A DNA stretch of 64,000 nucleotides from Bacillus sp. KH172YL63 (GTDB lineage Bacteria > Bacillota > Bacilli > Bacillales > Bacillaceae_B), in the NCBI RefSeq assembly GCF_011398925.1, contig NZ_AP022842.1:670001-734000 (forward strand), given 5' to 3'. This document shows positions 25,241 through 34,288 of the stretch, in pieces. Each line of letters starts with the position of its first letter. Position 1 is the first letter of the stretch. A model generated the notes under the pieces. It saw only the letters and a program-made list of their open reading frames with translations, was not told where the DNA came from and searched no databases. The position numbers and the translations under genes were made by a program.

Positions 25241-25810
25241 ATGAATTTCTATAAGGTAATGGGCATGATGATTCTCGTGTTGATGCTGATTTTAACAGGC
25301 TGTGGTAGCAATCCGGAAAAAGAAGCAGACATCACTTCTATTGAAGATGTGAATCTGGATAGTTTAAAAGATCATAGCGGAACCTATGTAGGAGACAACT
25401 CAAACGTACAAGCGATCCTACAGGAGCTCCCTGGTGGTGAAACGATCAAAGAAATCGATCTTTCTAATGAAAGCCTGGACGTAACCTACGGATATAAAGA
25501 AGGAAACCTGTCAGAATCAGACGTAAATGAATACTGGTTCGACGGTACCAACGTCAACCGTAAGAACTTTTACTACAACGCCATCTACCTGACACTTCTC
25601 GTTCCAAACGCTAAAGAATATCATTTTACCGTCGACGAAGCGAAAGTGTCAGTATCCCGTGACAAAATGGTCGCAGGCCTGTCCAAAGAATTCAGCGACT
25701 TCCCAAAAGGAGAAGACATCTGGGACCCAAAAACCGTCTCTGCCTTCATCGAAAAACACCAAGGCAAAATGACCGAGATGGCAACTCAGTATCAGACTTT
25801 TTTTGAGTAG
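25241..25810 (+). CDS. DUF4825-type lipoprotein
   Basis: 189-residue lipoprotein. The signal segment ends in ILTGC with the lipidated Cys21, and the mature part begins with an acidic linker. The region HSGTYVGDNSNVQAILQELPGG is typical of DUF4825, a domain of unknown function in Gram-positive lipoproteins and membrane-anchored sensors. GGAGGATG precedes the ATG. Monocistronic. Confidence 0.8.
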   Translation: MNFYKVMGMMILVLMLILTGCGSNPEKEADITSIEDVNLDSLKDHSGTYVGDNSNVQAILQELPGGETIKEIDLSNESLDVTYGYKEGNLSESDVNEYWFDGTNVNRKNFYYNAIYLTLLVPNAKEYHFTVDEAKVSVSRDKMVAGLSKEFSDFPKGEDIWDPKTVSAFIEKHQGKMTEMATQYQTFFE

Positions 25811-25823
25811 GGGGGAGTGATTA

Positions 25824-25837
25824 GGGGGACGGACCTT
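25824..25837 (+). repeat. GGGACGGACCTT motif, single half-copy
   Basis: GGGGGACGGACCTT occurs without a recognisable inverted partner just after the lipoprotein gene. It is taken as a half or degraded copy of the palindromic family. Confidence 0.5.
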
Positions 25838-25886
25838 TGGGGGTAGTTGGTTTTTCAATTAGGGTTGGGGGCTGCCAGCCCTAATT

Positions 25887-25991
25887 ACGCAATAAACCTT
25901 GAAAGTCGCGCAATTGATGGCGGATTTCACGCAATAAAGGGTGAAAGTTGCGCAATAAGTGGTGAAAGTTACGCAATTAGCTCTGGGAAGC
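25887..25991. repeat. 21-bp phased array, ACGCAATAA core (five units)
   Basis: Core ACGCAATAA/GCGCAATTG starts at 25887, 25908, 25929, 25950 and 25971, exactly 21 bp apart. The 12-base spacers differ but keep GTGAAAGTT-like segments. It opens the 788-bp gene-free stretch between the DUF4825 gene and pdaA. Confidence 0.88.
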
Positions 25992-26066
25992 AGGGTGCGG
26001 GCCGGAGCTTTACCTGTAAAACAGTGATTTAAGAGGTGGCTGGTCAAAAATAAGCATAGTACTGAC

Positions 26067-26302
26067 TAAAAGGTATGAGGAGAAGGCGAAATTTGGCTGT
26101 GAATTTGCATTTTGAACCCTGCCTACCGTCAATTACGTAGGGATCAGCCCGCGGAACTAGTTGAAGCATCAGGCCTTCCATATCAATCGCAGTGATCTAA
26201 GAATTCACTAATTAATATTACGAAAAAAAATCATCCAAAAGGTAAGACGAGAAGCTGAAATTCAGCTGCGAATCCACCATCTAAACACCCTCAACAGCAA
26301 TT
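26067..26302. repeat. Two diverged copies of a ~70-bp sequence
   Basis: Segments near 26067-26138 and 26230-26305 align over about 70 bp: AAAAGGTA..GAGAAG, GAAATT..GCTG.GAAT, then CAATTACG. The second copy runs straight into the next phased array, suggesting the array plus its flank was duplicated. The ~90 bp between the copies shows no gene or clear signal. Confidence 0.5.
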
Positions 26303-26428
26303 ACGCAATAACCCCTCAAAGTCACGCAATAAGTACTGGATTCCACGCAATAAAGCCTCAATCTCACGCAATAACCATCCATTCTCACGCAATAACCATC
26401 CATTCTCACGCAATAACCACTCCACCGT
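26303..26428. repeat. 21-bp phased array, ACGCAATAA core (six units)
   Basis: ACGCAATAA starts at 26303, 26324, 26345, 26366, 26387 and 26408, exactly 21 bp apart; two adjacent units (26366 and 26387) are identical. Because 21 is a multiple of three, all reading frames through it give heptapeptide repeats, but no start site or codon bias supports translation. The remaining ~170 bp before pdaA hold no recognisable gene. Confidence 0.9.
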
Positions 26429-26598
26429 CCATAAACCATACCCCATTCCCCATGCCGACGGCCAAAACTCCCCCTGCACCAGCACAAAAGACCATTCCGC
26501 CACCCTTTTTACCACTAAAATTCGCAGATCCACCCAATGCTGGATACTATTAGTACACATGAATCCTCTCTGTTCTCAGGAAACTAAGGGAAACGGTA

Positions 26599-27390
26599 GT
26601 GAAAGAAGGGTTCAATTTGCGAAAATCGCTTAAAGTGCTGCTGATCGCGTCCATTTTAGTATGTCTCATCCCGGCCCAGGCTTATGCAGTATCGAATAAT
26701 CCGATCGGGTGGGGCTTCAAGAAAAGTCAAAACGAAGTACAACCGGAGGCAGGTCCAGAATATGACCAACTCCTTGAAAAATACGGAGCCTTTTATAAAG
26801 GTTCACCAGATGAAAAAGTGCTGTATGTCACCTTTGATAATGGATATGAAAATGGCTACACGGAAAAGATCCTGAACGTGCTGAAGCAGGAAAAAGTGCC
26901 GGCCACGTTTTTTGTAACCGGCCATTATCTGTTAAGTGCAGAGGACCTCGTCAAGCGGATGGTAAAGGAAGGGCATATTATCGGTAACCACTCCTGGCAT
27001 CATCCGGACTTCACGGCAAGTTCCGACCAGAAGATCAGGGAAGAGCTGGAGAAAGTCAAAGTGAAAACAAAGGAGTTGACCGGGCAGAAAGAGATGAAGT
27101 ATTTGCGTCCACCACGTGGCGTCTTCTCTGAGCGGACGCTTCAAATCGCGAAGGAAGAAGGCTACATCCATGTGTTCTGGTCGCTTGCTTTCATCGATTG
27201 GAAAACCGATCAGCAAAAGGGCTGGCAGTATTCATACGACAACATCATGGCCCAAGCCCATCCAGGTGCGATCATACTGCTCCACTCCGTCTCAAAAGAC
27301 AATGCTGACGCACTAGAAAAAGCTATTAAAGACCTCAAAAAACGTGGATATACCTTTAAAAGCCTAGATGAGCATCCAAAGATGAAGTAA
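26599..27390 (+). CDS. pdaA: Peptidoglycan N-acetylmuramic acid deacetylase PdaA
   Basis: PdaA removes the acetyl group from muramic acid in spore cortex peptidoglycan, allowing muramic delta-lactam formation needed for germination. The 263-residue length equals B. subtilis PdaA (YfjS). The polysaccharide deacetylase domain shows TFDNGYENG (the PdaA-type Asn replacing the second Asp of NodB), HSWHHPDF with the metal histidines, RPPRGVFSE and the C-terminal ILLHSVSKDNA. An N-terminal hydrophobic signal ends near QAYA. The start is GTG 26599 or TTG 26617, which has AGAAGGG upstream; GTG is kept for length. A forespore SigG promoter is expected, but I could not place one confidently. Confidence 0.93.
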   Translation: MKEGFNLRKSLKVLLIASILVCLIPAQAYAVSNNPIGWGFKKSQNEVQPEAGPEYDQLLEKYGAFYKGSPDEKVLYVTFDNGYENGYTEKILNVLKQEKVPATFFVTGHYLLSAEDLVKRMVKEGHIIGNHSWHHPDFTASSDQKIREELEKVKVKTKELTGQKEMKYLRPPRGVFSERTLQIAKEEGYIHVFWSLAFIDWKTDQQKGWQYSYDNIMAQAHPGAIILLHSVSKDNADALEKAIKDLKKRGYTFKSLDEHPKMK

Positions 27391-27392
27391 GA

Positions 27393-27443
27393 GGGACGGA
27401 CCTTCATTCCTAAGACCTGGTCCTAGGAAATGAGGTCCGTCCC
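27393..27443. repeat. GGGACGGACCT palindromic repeat downstream of pdaA
   Basis: GGGACGGACCTTCATT...and its complement form a nearly continuous 23-24-bp stem, including an inner CCTA/TAGG stretch and a GACC..GGTC tip, starting two bases after the pdaA stop codon. It should fold strongly in RNA and may define the pdaA 3' end. Confidence 0.85.
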
Positions 27444-27466
27444 CAAAATGGAATATTTTTCACAGT

Positions 27467-27493
27467 GGGATGGACCTTTGAAGGTCCGTCCCT
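27467..27493. repeat. Short GGGATGGACCTT palindrome
   Basis: GGGATGGACCTT and AAGGTCCGTCCC form a 12-bp stem with one G-T pair and a three-base loop, 23 bp after the previous copy. Tandem placement of two copies is unusual in this window. Confidence 0.8.
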
Positions 27494-27556
27494 CTTTAGT
27501 TCCACGGGGTGTGTGCTATAATACACATACAAGTTTTGTGCGGAGGGATGAGGACA

Positions 27557-28426
27557 ATGGCAGTTAGGAATGTTAAGATTGAGGGTCCGTATGATTTTGA
27601 TCGGGTGTTGGAGCGTTTGGCGCTTGATCCGTTGAATAGTGTGGATCAGCTCGACCGGAGTGTGAAGGTCCCGTATTATCTTCAGGATGGTGGCGGGGAG
27701 GTCATTACGGTGCAGGCTGTCGGTACGACGGATGAGCCGGAGTTCACGATCACGTTTGAGAGTGAAGAGGGGATTGAAGAGAAGCAGCAACGCATGTCGG
27801 ATATCTTCCAATGGGAGACGGGTCTCATGGATATGCACGAGCACTTTCTTCAAACAGATCTCAGACCGATTTTTGAAGAGCATGTCGGAACGCCTATCAT
27901 GCTTGAATTCGACCCGTTTGCGACGATCGTGAAGAGCATCATCCATCAGCAGCTGAATCTGAAGTTCGCCTTCACCCTCACCCATCGTTTCGTTACGACT
28001 TACGGATGGGAGAAAGACGGCGTTTGGTTCTATCCGTCAGCTGAGAAAATCGCCGGTCTTACGGTGGCTGAACTTCGTGAGCTTCAATTCAGTCAGCGGA
28101 AAGCGGAGTATGTAATCGGGCTTGGGCAGAAAGTGTCCAGTGGTGAACTTGATTTAGATGCTTTGGCGAAGCAATCCGATGAGGAAGTCATCAAAGAGCT
28201 GACGAAAATCCGCGGCATTGGTCCATGGACAGCCCAAAGCTATCTGTTATTCGGGCTCGGCCGGCCGAATTTATTCCCGAAAGCGGATATCGGCATCCAG
28301 AACGCCATCAAACAATTATTCGAAATGGAGCAGAAACCGACGATGGACGAACTCGATCGCTTCAGCGCGGACTGGCATCCTTACTTAAGCTATGCATCCT
28401 TGTACTTATGGAGAAGTATTGAATAG
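27557..28426 (+). CDS. yfjP: DNA-3-methyladenine glycosylase YfjP (AlkA-like)
   Basis: Base-excision repair glycosylase of the HhH-GPD superfamily, 289 residues. The C-terminal domain holds the helix-hairpin-helix LTKIRGIGPWTAQSYLLF followed by the catalytic aspartate in FPKADIGIQ. The N-terminal half resembles AlkA beta-sheet domains. ATG 27557 is used since CGGAGGG lies upstream; the frame is open further up without a good start. It is followed 19 bp later by rlmCD. The order pdaA-yfjP-yfjO is the B. subtilis arrangement. Confidence 0.9.
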   Translation: MAVRNVKIEGPYDFDRVLERLALDPLNSVDQLDRSVKVPYYLQDGGGEVITVQAVGTTDEPEFTITFESEEGIEEKQQRMSDIFQWETGLMDMHEHFLQTDLRPIFEEHVGTPIMLEFDPFATIVKSIIHQQLNLKFAFTLTHRFVTTYGWEKDGVWFYPSAEKIAGLTVAELRELQFSQRKAEYVIGLGQKVSSGELDLDALAKQSDEEVIKELTKIRGIGPWTAQSYLLFGLGRPNLFPKADIGIQNAIKQLFEMEQKPTMDELDRFSADWHPYLSYASLYLWRSIE

Positions 28427-28445
28427 ATAGAACGGACGTGAATCA

Positions 28446-29846
28446 ATGAAAAAGCAATATGCAAAAAAGCATCACAGTAATGAAGTGAAAATAGAGCTGA
28501 AACAGCAGTTTCCCCTGACGATAAAGAAAATCGGAATCAACGGTGAAGGAGTCGGGTTCTTTAAGCGGAAAATCGTCTTCGTACCAGGCGCCCTCGCAGG
28601 TGAAGAGGTGGTCGTGGAAGTGACCAAGGTCCACCCGAAATTCACAGAAGCACGCATCAAAAAAATCCGCAAGAAGTCACCGCAGCGAACGAAAGCGCCA
28701 TGCCCGGTATACGAGCTGTGCGGAGGATGTCAGCTGCAGCATTTGTCCTACGAGGGTCAGCTTGATGCGAAACGGGACATCCTGCTTCAATCACTCGAGC
28801 GCCATACGAAGCTGAAGCTTGAAGATATGGACATCCGCCCGACGATCGGTATGGACAACCCTTGGCATTACAGAAACAAGAGTCAATTCCAGGTGGGCAC
28901 CCAGAATGGGAAAGTCATTGCAGGCCTGTACAGCATGAATTCCAATAAGCTCATCGATATTGACGAGTGTATCGTTCAGCACCCGCTGACAAACAAGGTG
29001 ACTACTGAAATCAAACGGATCATCAATGATTTCAACATTCCTGTTTTTGATGAGAAAAAGAAAATGCCGATCATCAAGACGATTGTCACCCGGGTAGGAT
29101 TTGAAACAGGAGAGGTCCAGGTGGTACTGGTCACGACGGAAAAGAAAATCCCTCGCAAGGAATTACTGATCAATGAAATCCAAAAGCGCCTGCCGGAAGT
29201 CGTGTCGATTGCACAGAATATCAATCCGAAGAAAACGGCACTCGTCTTCGGCGACGAAACGATTCATTTGTCGGGTAAAGAAAGTATCGAAGAGCGTCTC
29301 GAAGAATTCACATACGAGCTTTCTGCACGTGCCTTCTTCCAGCTTAATCCGATCCAGACGAGCAAGTTGTACAATGAAGCCAAGAAAGCGGCCGGGCTCA
29401 CTGGTGAAGAAAAGGTTGTCGATGCTTATTGTGGCGTTGGGACGATCGGTCTTTGGCTTGCTGACGGGGCGAAGGAAATCCGGGGGATGGACCTCATCAA
29501 GGAAGGGATCGATGACGCCAAGAAGAATGCGAAGAAATTCGGCGTCGATCATGCTGAATACTTTGTCGGAGGAGCGGAAACGCTCATGCCTAAGTGGAAG
29601 AATGAAGGCTGGCGACCGGATGTCGTCGTAGTCGATCCACCGCGGACGGGGTGTGACAACAAGCTGCTTGATACCCTGAAAGAAGTGAAGCCGAAAACGT
29701 TTGTCTACGTTTCCTGTAACCCTTCGACCCTGGCGAAGGATATCGATTATTTGAAGAAGCAATATCGGGTCGAGTATTTACAGCCTGTGGATATGTTCCC
29801 GCAGACGGCACACGTGGAAGTTGTGGCAAAGCTTGTATTAAAATAA
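28446..29846 (+). CDS. rlmCD: 23S rRNA (uracil-5-)-methyltransferase RlmCD-type (YfjO)
   Basis: SAM-dependent RNA m5U methyltransferase of the TrmA/RlmD family, 466 residues. An N-terminal TRAM domain (residues ~15-75, [20 protein letters not shown]) precedes iron-sulfur cysteines in [14 protein letters not shown]. The Rossmann part has [15 protein letters not shown] and [10 protein letters not shown], with the nucleophile in [10 protein letters not shown] and the base glutamate in HVEVVAKL. B. subtilis has two such paralogues (YefA = RlmCD, and YfjO). By synteny this is YfjO, so the exact target uridine is uncertain. Confidence 0.9.
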   Translation: MKKQYAKKHHSNEVKIELKQQFPLTIKKIGINGEGVGFFKRKIVFVPGALAGEEVVVEVTKVHPKFTEARIKKIRKKSPQRTKAPCPVYELCGGCQLQHLSYEGQLDAKRDILLQSLERHTKLKLEDMDIRPTIGMDNPWHYRNKSQFQVGTQNGKVIAGLYSMNSNKLIDIDECIVQHPLTNKVTTEIKRIINDFNIPVFDEKKKMPIIKTIVTRVGFETGEVQVVLVTTEKKIPRKELLINEIQKRLPEVVSIAQNINPKKTALVFGDETIHLSGKESIEERLEEFTYELSARAFFQLNPIQTSKLYNEAKKAAGLTGEEKVVDAYCGVGTIGLWLADGAKEIRGMDLIKEGIDDAKKNAKKFGVDHAEYFVGGAETLMPKWKNEGWRPDVVVVDPPRTGCDNKLLDTLKEVKPKTFVYVSCNPSTLAKDIDYLKKQYRVEYLQPVDMFPQTAHVEVVAKLVLK

Positions 29847-29862
29847 GAAAATATATAAATAC

Positions 29863-29906
29863 CAAAAAGCCAAGAATGCGTATCAAACGACATCCTTGGC
29901 TTTTAG
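29863..29906. terminator. Bidirectional terminator between rlmCD and xynB
   Basis: AAAAGCCAAGAATG and CATCCTTGGCTTTT form a 14-bp stem with one mismatch between convergent genes; A and T runs on both sides serve both directions. Confidence 0.88.
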
Positions 29907-29926
29907 TTTTATACAAACGTCAACCC

Positions 29927-31537
29927 TTACTTATCTTCCCGATACATAAAATAATCAAAGTCTGCATGCAGTTTTTGACCGGAAGTATCCTGGCACTGCA
30001 TGCCGACGAAGGCTCCGGTGAAGAATCCTCCACCTTGGATGTAATCATCAGAAAGCTTGTGTGATGGAAGGGAGACAGGGATCTCAGTCCAGTCCTGTCC
30101 ATCAAAGGAGTAAGAGTATTTGTATAGAGTTTCTTTGACGTTGACCCGTAGATAGACGGATTCGATGTCATCAGGGATTTTGATGACGTCTGCCCCTAAT
30201 GGTTGATCGAAAGTGAAGTTGTCACATGTGGTGAGATCCAGGATCCGTCCTTTTTCTTCATGCCAGGTGATTTGAAGGGCGGTCCAGTTTTGGGTGTTGT
30301 AGTAGTTGACCAGGCCTGCTGCCTGTTGGAACGTTTCAGGTCTGAATGAGACTTTCGTTTCGGCAGTGAAATGGAAATGCTGCCAGCGTCTTGCGATGTG
30401 GGCCTGTGTGAATTTGGATGTAAGTGACTCGGCTCCGTAAAGGCGGAGGTGCCCAGGGTTATCACGCAGTGACATGATTGTTTCATTTAGCGGGATACGC
30501 AGCGATTGAAAGTGAAGGTTGAGCGTGTACGAGTTGAAATCGTCTACTTCCTCAACATCATCCTCCCATACGACTTCATCCATGGCAGGTGCCTGTATGT
30601 TGACGGAAGGATGGCTGCCTCCGACCACATATGGCCAGTCTTGTTTCCACTCCAGCCGTTGGATCGCGGTCTCCCTGCCAAGTGGACAATAGCCTCTTGG
30701 ATCGAGTAAAGGTTTATTTTCCTGCTGAAGAGGGCGTCCTGTTAAATGGACAAGGTACCATTCGTCGGTATGGGTGTGAACGATGGACGCATGGCCAGCT
30801 TTTTGCAATGGATTTCTTGGGGTTTGAAAGGACGAAATCAATGGGTTCTCAGGATGAACCTCATATGGCCCCCATAAATCCTTTGATCGTGCGATGGTTG
30901 CTTGATGATCGTATTTTGTGCCGCCTTCAGCTGTAAGAAGATAGTAATAACCGTTCATCTGATAAAGGTGGGGGGCTTCTGTCAGCTTGACATCGGTCCC
31001 TTGGAAAATGATTTTCTTTTTCCCGATCAGCTTTCTCTCGCTCACGCTGTATTCCTGCATGACGATACCGTAAAAGGGATGATGACCCACCCGTTGGTCC
31101 CACATCATATTGACGAGATATTTCTTCCCGTCATCATGATGGAAAAGGGACGGGTCAAAGCCGGAGCTGTTCAGGTGGATTGGTTCTGACCATTCTCCAT
31201 CAATGGAGGCGCATGTGACAAGGTAGTTATGGCAGTCTTTCCATTGTCCATCAACGACTTTCACATCGGTATAGATCAGCCAGAACTTCCCGTCGGCGTA
31301 TGAGAGGGCAGGTGCCCACACGCCTCCAGAATCCGGATTTCCTTTCATGTCAAGCTGGGTGATACGGTTTAATGGTCTTGAAACAAGGTGCCAATTCTTT
31401 AAATCCTTTGAATGGTAGATGCCGACTCCAGGAAACCATTCAAATGTGGATACAGCAATATAATAATCTTCGTCTACCCGGCAGATGCTCGGGTCTGGAT
31501 TGAAGCCTTGCAGAATCGGATTTTGAATCATGTTCAT
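29927..31537 (-). CDS. xynB: Beta-xylosidase, glycoside hydrolase family 43
   Basis: Intracellular GH43 enzyme (no signal peptide), 536 residues, the typical size of Bacillus XynB, which cleaves xylo-oligosaccharides to xylose. The three catalytic carboxylates fit the Asp in GFNPDPSI near residue 14, the Asp in [10 protein letters not shown] and the Glu in LTEAPHLY. The C-terminal ~200 residues form the beta-sandwich domain. ATG 31537 is used because GAAGGGGGA precedes it. It lies 27 bp downstream of xylR on the same strand, so the repressor gene and the hydrolase are probably cotranscribed. Confidence 0.93.
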   Translation of the reverse strand: MNMIQNPILQGFNPDPSICRVDEDYYIAVSTFEWFPGVGIYHSKDLKNWHLVSRPLNRITQLDMKGNPDSGGVWAPALSYADGKFWLIYTDVKVVDGQWKDCHNYLVTCASIDGEWSEPIHLNSSGFDPSLFHHDDGKKYLVNMMWDQRVGHHPFYGIVMQEYSVSERKLIGKKKIIFQGTDVKLTEAPHLYQMNGYYYLLTAEGGTKYDHQATIARSKDLWGPYEVHPENPLISSFQTPRNPLQKAGHASIVHTHTDEWYLVHLTGRPLQQENKPLLDPRGYCPLGRETAIQRLEWKQDWPYVVGGSHPSVNIQAPAMDEVVWEDDVEEVDDFNSYTLNLHFQSLRIPLNETIMSLRDNPGHLRLYGAESLTSKFTQAHIARRWQHFHFTAETKVSFRPETFQQAAGLVNYYNTQNWTALQITWHEEKGRILDLTTCDNFTFDQPLGADVIKIPDDIESVYLRVNVKETLYKYSYSFDGQDWTEIPVSLPSHKLSDDYIQGGGFFTGAFVGMQCQDTSGQKLHADFDYFMYREDK

Positions 31538-31564
31538 TGTGAATCCCCCTTCAAGTATCAATGC

Positions 31565-32743
31565 TTACAGTAAATCGATCGTTAAAAAGTTTTCACTTGC
31601 ATAAGCGGCTACACCCAAAGCTGTTGAATGGGTGGATAACTGTGAGAAATCAATGCTCAGATCTTTTTGATGTGTCCAGAGTGTCTGGGTTTTTTTCTTG
31701 CTGATTGGTTCATTAAGCCACCGGGAGGAAGAAGCCAGGCGATTCCCGATGATGACTTGCTCGGGGTTGAATATATTAATGATGTTGTTGATGCCGGTGC
31801 CAAGATAAGCACCGATTTCTTCAAAGATCGAAATGACTGCTTTATCTCCGTTTTCAGCGAGTTCATTCAAGCTTTCCAGGGAGAGGTTATCACCGTCATC
31901 CGTCTTGATTTGTTGATTGGCGGCGCTGCTCAGCAGGGCTTTTTCAGAAGCGAACAGCTCCCAGCAGCCAAAGTTTCCGCATCGGCATTGCGGTCCATCT
32001 CCTTCAATTGTCATATGACCAAGCTCGCCGGAAAAACCGTTGTTTCCCTTATAGAGTTCACCGTTAAGGATAAGGCCAACACCAATACCGATGCCGACGC
32101 TTACATAAATGATGTTATCGGCGTCTTTCCCTGCACCGAACTTTTTCTCTCCGTAGGCTCCGGCGTTGGCTTCGTTCTCGATTTGGACAGGAACGTTATA
32201 CTTTTCCTCAATGATGTTCTTAAGATGGATGTTTTTCCAATTTAGATTGGGTGCAAGGAGGATCTCTCCGTCGGTGCTGACTGTACCCGGTACACCAACC
32301 CCTATGCCGACGATCCCGTAATGGCTCGGGGGAGCGGCTGCAATGAGCGCATCCACAATCACAAATAATTCTTGAAGGATTTCTTCATAGGTGAAGTCAT
32401 TGAATTGAATCATTTTTTCATCGCATATATTCCCTTGAAGATCTGTTAGGATACCGAGGATATAATTGACACCGATATCGACTCCGATGGAATATCCGGC
32501 TACTTGATTGAACAGGAGCATGACCGGTCTTCGGCCTCCGCTGGATACACCTGGTCCGGATTCAAGGATGAGGTTTTCTTTTAACAGCTCACTTACCTGG
32601 GAAGATACCGTACCTTTGTTCAGTCCTGTTTTGTTCGCGATGTCGGCACGGGAAATGGGGGTGAAGTCCTGTATCGTCTGGAGGACGAGGGACTTGTTGC
32701 CTTTTTTCACAACGTGCTGATTATACGTTTGGGTCGTTTTCAT
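31565..32743 (-). CDS. xylR: Xylose repressor XylR (ROK family)
   Basis: ROK-family transcriptional repressor, 392 residues. The N-terminal winged helix-turn-helix is visible in ISRADIANKTGLNKGTVSSQ, followed by the sugar-binding kinase-like fold (GVDIGVNYILG, ENEANAGAYGE, VGIGIGVG) and the ROK zinc motif CRCGNFGCWE. ATG 32743 with GGAG seven bases upstream is chosen over an upstream in-frame start at 32764. A 25-bp operator lies 61 bp upstream in the divergent region, so XylR probably controls itself, xynB and the divergent sugar importer, as well as xylA and xylE through further operators. Confidence 0.93.
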   Translation of the reverse strand: MKTTQTYNQHVVKKGNKSLVLQTIQDFTPISRADIANKTGLNKGTVSSQVSELLKENLILESGPGVSSGGRRPVMLLFNQVAGYSIGVDIGVNYILGILTDLQGNICDEKMIQFNDFTYEEILQELFVIVDALIAAAPPSHYGIVGIGVGVPGTVSTDGEILLAPNLNWKNIHLKNIIEEKYNVPVQIENEANAGAYGEKKFGAGKDADNIIYVSVGIGIGVGLILNGELYKGNNGFSGELGHMTIEGDGPQCRCGNFGCWELFASEKALLSSAANQQIKTDDGDNLSLESLNELAENGDKAVISIFEEIGAYLGTGINNIINIFNPEQVIIGNRLASSSRWLNEPISKKKTQTLWTHQKDLSIDFSQLSTHSTALGVAAYASENFLTIDLL

Positions 32744-32803
32744 GTACAAGCTCCAATCTTTCACTTTTGTCTAAGTGTATCACTATATGTTTATATTATA
32801 AAC

Positions 32804-32828
32804 TTAGTTTATCCACTAGACAAACATT
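32804..32828 (+). promoter_or_regulatory. XylR operator 1 (importer/xylR divergent region)
   Basis: Imperfect palindrome TTAGTTTATCC...CTAGACAAACATT, 25 bp, matching the B. subtilis xyl operator arms TTAGTTTG/CAAACTAA. The second arm includes TAGACA, which can serve as the -35 of a promoter reading into the ABC importer (TAATCT at 32840-32845, 17-bp spacer). Confidence 0.75.
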
Positions 32829-32898
32829 CTTTTCGGTGGTAATCTTGAAATAGTAGCAAGTTCCTATGTCAAAATATGAATATTGGGGGTATTTAATT

Positions 32899-34200
32899 TT
32901 GAGGAAAAAGAAAGCGGTTACAACGTTTTTTGCCATTTGTTCGTCTCTGATCCTTGTCACTGGCTGCTCTGGTTCTGATGAAAAAGCTTCGGGCTCCAAA
33001 GGGGAAAAAACGATCGAGTTTATGCATTTATGGCCTGAAGGAAGCTCAAAAAAACACAATACGATTGTCAGTGAAATCATCAATGATTTTGAAAAGGAAC
33101 ATCCTGATGTGAAAGTGGATCTTGAAGTACTCAGCAATGAACAATATAAGGATAAGCTAAAGGTGCTTTCGACTTCGAATGAATTGCCGGATGTAGGGAT
33201 GACGTGGGCAGCAGGATTCATGGAACCTTATGTAAAAGGGAAGAAGTTCGCTTCTTTAGATGATCTGGTGGAAGGTGATTTAAAGGATCGTTTCGTTGCA
33301 GGGACCGCAGAAGCATATGCTGTGGATGGCAGCACCTATGGCTTACCTCTTGAATTAAATATCGCCACAGTATTTTATAACAAAGAAATCTTTAATAAAT
33401 ACGGATTAGAAGCGCCAAAAACGTATGAAGAGCTTCAACAAGTAGTAAAAACGCTGAATGAAAATGATGTCGCGCCGATTGCTCTTGGAAACAAAGACCG
33501 ATGGACAGGTTCATTATGGTATATGTATCTTGCAGACCGGATCGGCGGCGCGAATACATTGCCTGATGCGATTCACCGTAAAGGATCTTTTGAGGATCCG
33601 GCACTTGTGTCAGCAGCTGAAAAAGTCCAGGAGTTAGTGGATGAGAAAGCTTTTGTCAAAGGATTTAACGGTCTCTCAGATGAAGAAGCAAAGAGTATGT
33701 TCATGAACGAACAGGCCGCCATGTATCTGATTGCGACATGGGACCTGCCGAACTATACAACCAATGAGGATGTGCCAAAAGAATTCAGGGATTCCATCGG
33801 CTACTTTAACTTCCCGACGGTTGACGGTGAAGGGGATATGAACAGCTTTGTCGGTGGTCCAGGGGTTGGATTATTCGTTGCCGAAGATTCAGATGTAAAG
33901 GAAGAAGCGAAAGAATTTGCTTCATTTTTCCTTCAAGAGTGGGGAGAAAAATTGGTTACAGAAGCAGGGGTCATTCCAGCCACTAAGTTGGACGCTGAAT
34001 CATTGGATTTACCTGAGATGTATGTTGATGTGCTGGAAGATCTGAATAAAGCAAGCAATATCACATTATTTGCTGATGTTCAGATGAGTGCAGATGTGGC
34101 CCAGGTTCATTTAGATATGATCCAGGCATTGTTTGGAAAAGAAGTTTCTCCAAAAGAGTTTGCCAAGGAGCATGAAAAGGCCCTTTCGGCAGAAGAATAA
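32899..34200 (+). CDS. Sugar ABC transporter substrate-binding lipoprotein (xylose locus)
   Basis: Family 1 extracellular solute-binding lipoprotein, 433 residues from the TTG at 32899, which has GGGGGT eight bases upstream. The next ATG candidate upstream (32866) would add 11 residues in front of the basic signal start. The signal ends in LVTGC (Cys23). Family features are IEFMHLWPEG, the GLPLELNIATVFYNK segment and the hinge region near FPTVDGEGD. The context (XylR operator upstream, xylA/xylB and a xylosidase nearby) suggests xylo-oligosaccharides or xylose as ligand, which is inference. Two permeases follow but no ATPase; MsmX-type ATPases are commonly shared in Bacillus. Confidence 0.9.
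   Translation: MRKKKAVTTFFAICSSLILVTGCSGSDEKASGSKGEKTIEFMHLWPEGSSKKHNTIVSEIINDFEKEHPDVKVDLEVLSNEQYKDKLKVLSTSNELPDVGMTWAAGFMEPYVKGKKFASLDDLVEGDLKDRFVAGTAEAYAVDGSTYGLPLELNIATVFYNKEIFNKYGLEAPKTYEELQQVVKTLNENDVAPIALGNKDRWTGSLWYMYLADRIGGANTLPDAIHRKGSFEDPALVSAAEKVQELVDEKAFVKGFNGLSDEEAKSMFMNEQAAMYLIATWDLPNYTTNEDVPKEFRDSIGYFNFPTVDGEGDMNSFVGGPGVGLFVAEDSDVKEEAKEFASFFLQEWGEKLVTEAGVIPATKLDAESLDLPEMYVDVLEDLNKASNITLFADVQMSADVAQVHLDMIQALFGKEVSPKEFAKEHEKALSAEE
32909..32922 (+). promoter_or_regulatory. cre-like site at the start of the binding-protein gene
   Basis: AGAAAGCGGTTACA matches the cre consensus at 12 of 14 positions and lies within codons 4-8 of the gene, a common roadblock position for CcpA in Bacillus sugar operons. 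Confidence 0.5.
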
Positions 34201-34225
34201 TGTAGACCAAATATTATTGATGAAA

Positions 34226-34261
34226 GAAAAGGACATACCTTTTTGGCGGCTTGTCCTTTTC
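34226..34261 (+). terminator. Intercistronic stem-loop after the binding-protein gene
   Basis: Perfect 10-bp stem GAAAAGGACA/TGTCCTTTTC with a 16-base loop followed by TATTTTT. Such attenuating or stabilising hairpins are usual between an abundant binding protein and its permeases. Confidence 0.75.
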
Positions 34262-34288
34262 TATTTTTAACATATGGGGTTGAATATC

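Noticed and set aside
25887..26428. Regular ACGCAATAA units as a CRISPR array
   Set aside because: Core of nine bases with 12-base spacers at a 21-bp period is far too short for CRISPR repeats and spacers, and no cas genes are present.
26281..26560. Minus-strand frames with heptapeptide repeats (for example GYCVRMD)
   Set aside because: They are a by-product of the 21-bp array; no credible ribosome binding site and composition unlike neighbouring proteins.
27410..27985. Minus-strand 191-codon frame
   Set aside because: Antisense to yfjP and the palindromic repeats; no ribosome binding site and the composition of a shadow frame.
31667..32245. Plus-strand 192-codon frame
   Set aside because: Lies wholly inside xylR on the opposite strand.
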